Below are positions 61,901 to 64,000 of a stretch of 64,000 nt of DNA, in pieces. The position numbers and the translations under genes were made by a program. Under the pieces are notes generated by a model. That model was not told where the DNA came from, made no database searches, and saw nothing but the letters and a program-made list of their open reading frames with translations. Origin of the DNA: Cyanophora paradoxa (lineage: Eukaryota > Glaucocystophyceae > Cyanophorales > Cyanophoraceae); NCBI GenBank assembly GCA_004431415.1, contig QPMI01000046.1, positions 1 to 64,000 of the forward strand. Reading direction: 5' to 3'. The stretch's first letter is position 1. Each line of letters opens with the position of its first letter.

Positions 61901-64000
61901 GCCGTTCGCCGCGACCGGCATAACCTGGTAGACGCTGCCGGGCTCGCCGCTCTTGGGCGAGACGTCGAACGTGGTCTGGTTGGCCGGGACGCTGCCGAGG
62001 ACCTTGCCGTCGCCGATCACCGAGTAGCTCGCGGGCTGCCCGCGCGCGGACGGTTCCACGAGAGGCGGCCCGACGACCGAAGAGGCCCGGCGAGCTCGTC
62101 AGCTGCAGGTTCGAGGGCGCCATGTCCGCGGGGCTCGCGGGCCCGCGCCGGAGCCGGCCGGGTACGAGGCGAGAGGCACGCTGTTGCTGGCGGGGCCCGC
62201 GGGGCTGCCCGACGACGACAGCGGCACCACCGAGAAGTACGAGTTGGCCGCCGCGCTCGGGCTGAGGCCCTTGGGCGCGAAGGTGTTGACGCCCGACGGC
62301 GAGGCCTTGGCAGTGGCGACCTGGCGGCCGTCCTGCAGTACGCCGAAGCTGCCGCGAAAAAGCGCGTCAGCGCCCGCAGAGACGGCCCCGCGCGCGAAAC
62401 ACGGCTGCCGCACCTCGGGACGTTGCCGAGGCCGCTCGGCGTGGTCCACGCCAGCAGCGCGCTCGGGCTGGAGCCGGAGCCCGCCGGCGTCGACGTCAGC
62501 GCGATGCCGGAGCTCGGGTCGCTCGGCAGCGAGGCCGCGAGCGGCGACGAGGCCGGGCCCGCGACGCCATTGCTGTCGAACGGCACCACCTGCAGGGTCG
62601 AGGCGCCGCCGTTGGTCGGCAGGCCGGAGACCGGGACCGAGGTCTGGCCGCCGGGGACCGACGCGACGGGCTTGCCGTCCTTGAGGACGGTGTACGAGGC
62701 GGGCGAGCCCGAGGCCGGGCGCTTCCACGAGAGGGTGGCGGAGCCGGGACCGCTGCCGTTGAAGCTGCTGAGGGCCAGGCTCGAGGGCGCGAGCGGGCTC
62801 GGGGCGGGCGCGTCCACGCCAGAGCGGCGATGCCGGCACCAGGGCCAGACGAGGGCCCATACGGGCCCGCGCCAGGGCCACCGTAGCCGGGGGCGCCTGC
62901 TCCGCTGTAGGCGGGCGCCGGGCCCGAGCCGCTGCTAGCCGTGTTCGAGGCCGGGCCCACCGCGCCGTTCGCCGCGACCGGCACAACCTGGTAGACGCTG
63001 CCGGGCTCGCCGCTCTTGGGCGAGACGTCGAACGTGGTCTGGTTGGCCGGGACGCTGCCGAGGACCTTGCCGTCGCCGATCACCGAGTAGCTCGCGGGGC
63101 TGCCCGCGCGCGGACGGTTCCACGAGAGGCGGCTCGACGAGAAGAGGCCCGGCGAGCTCGTCAGCTGCAGGTTCGAGGGCGCCATGTCCGCGGGGCTCGC
63201 GGGACCCGCGCCGGAGCCGGCCGGGTACGAGGCGAGAGGCACGCTGTTGCTGGCGGGGCCCGCGGGGCTGCCCGACGACGACAGCGGCACCACCGAGAAG
63301 TACGAGTTGGCCGCCGCGCTCGGGCTGAGGCCCTTGGGCGCGAAGGTGTTGACGCCCGACGGCGAGGCCTTGGCAGTGGCGACCTGGCGGCCGTCCTGCA
63401 GGACGCCGAAGCTGCCGCGAAAAAGCGCGTCAGCGCCCGCTGAGACGGCCCCGCGCGCGAAACACGGCTGCCGCACCTCGGGACGTTGCCGAGGCCGCTC
63501 GGCGTGGTCCACGCCAGCAGCGCGCTCGGGCTGGAGCCGGAGCCCGCCGGCGTCGACGTCAGCGCGATGCCGGAGCTCGGGTCGCTCGGCAGCGAGGCCG
63601 CGAGCGGCGACGAGGCCGGGCCCGCGACGCCGTTGCTGTCGAACGGCACCACCTGCAGGGTCGAGGCGCCGCCGTTGGTCGGCAGGCCAAGACCGGACCG
63701 AGGTCTGGCCGCCGGGGACCGCCGCGACGGGCTTGCCGTCCTTGAGGACGGTGTACGAGGCGGGCGAGCCCGAGGCCGGGCGCTTCCACGAGAGGGTTGC
63801 GGAGCCGGGGCCGCTGCCGTTGAAGCTGCTGAGGGCGAGGCTCGAGGGCGCGAGCGGGCTCGGGGCGGGCGCATCCACGCCAGAGCCGGCAATGCCGGCG
63901 CCGGGGCTCGACGGGCTGGCAGGGCCGAACGCGCACCGAAGCTGCCCGACCCGGACGGACCGCTCGGCGAGGTCGCGCGGCCGGCGCCATCGCCGCGCAG
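55904..64000 (-). CDS. FN3-repeat protein gene, 3' part (5' end outside window)
   Basis: Predicted exons, 3' to 5': 55,904-56,053, 56,131-56,247, 56,318-56,743, 56,823-56,900, 56,980-57,844, 57,910-58,904, 58,969-60,095, 60,161-61,159, 61,225-62,348, 62,414-63,411, 63,477 to edge. All introns are GT-AG, 64-80 nt. The five last exons join in frame into FN3-like domains (e.g. TGTLTWDPPANGPPAEYMVL ... SYQLADLPTG) and end PCSSICLPCKLAAMLGK-stop. Upstream, three FN3 types (SRLSWNRPRAGSPASYSV; ATLSWKRPASGSPASYTV; ALLAWTTPSGLGN) alternate with Gly/Ser/Pro spacers. FN3 arrays usually serve adhesion or extracellular structures. No signal peptide or membrane segment is in view. Several repeat exons have single-base frame errors. 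Confidence 0.8.
57845..63476 (-). repeat. higher-order repeat of the FN3 gene (1.06 + 1.19 kb units)
   Basis: The intron 3' end (at the CGCTTTTTCG region) recurs at 57,851, 58,911, 60,102, 61,166, 62,355 and 63,418. Spacings are 1,060, 1,191, 1,064, 1,189 and 1,063 bp. Short units carry a PAYSGA...PYGPSSGPG spacer and long units a GYGPGPYAGIGAAALSG...SNLRGDG spacer. The pair forms a ~2,253-bp higher-order unit repeated about 2.5 times. Each unit has three FN3 modules and one intron between AG/GTGCGG and GGCAG/C. Confidence 0.9.

Overview
This 64 kb window is nuclear DNA of a GC-rich eukaryote. The evidence is short GT-AG introns (about 50-80 nt), fibronectin type III (FN3) repeats, a fragment of the eukaryote-only gene TCF25/RQC1, an APE-type LINE, Ty3/gypsy elements, a tRNA-derived SINE and MITEs. 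The GC content and very small introns fit a microalga or other protist better than an animal or plant, but the sequence does not fix the taxon. No bacterial-style operon, rRNA or convincing functional tRNA gene was seen. Coordinates were worked out by eye and may be off by 1-2 bases.

Layout. (1) 1-12.2 kb (+): a decayed Ty3/gypsy element A (gag remnants, protease, RT, RNase H, a long linker, integrase), entering from the left edge. (2) 12.2-16.0 kb: non-coding, with an AT-rich MITE-like element holding a tRNA-derived SINE (perfect 12-bp target duplication), palindromic tracts and dispersed repeats. (3) 16.0-26.8 kb: a gag-protease cassette of about 3,000 codons with no RT or integrase. It lies between two 358-bp LTR-like sequences that look identical and are in INVERTED orientation, and it has a tandem tRNA-like/primer-site repeat at its 3' end. 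(4) 28.2-38.6 kb (-): a long LINE with ORF1 (polyQ and coiled coil), a separate middle ORF, and a 1,990-aa ORF2 (APE endonuclease, RT, RNase H). (5) 39.5-43.7 kb (-): Ty3/gypsy element B, 5'-truncated within the PR-RT junction, with RT, RNase H, linker and integrase. (6) 43.7-45.2 kb: repeats, a perfect hairpin and a 335-bp MITE. (7) 45,171-54,988: four linked terminal-inverted-repeat (TIR) transposon copies in the order short-long-short-long, period 4,985 bp. The array as a whole is bounded by TIRs and a 9-bp target duplication. The long copies carry an intron-containing fragment of TCF25. (8) 55.9-64 kb (-): the 3' part of a host-like gene for an FN3-repeat protein. It has an alternating ~1.06/1.19 kb higher-order repeat, and each unit holds one ~65-nt intron.

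Functionally almost everything is selfish DNA. The likely host contributions are the FN3-repeat gene, whose terminal exons splice in silico into clean FN3 modules, and the captured TCF25 exons. Copies of the same repeat differ mainly by single-base changes in G/C homopolymers. Many of the frameshifts are therefore probably assembly errors rather than true decay, so 'pseudogene' calls here are provisional.
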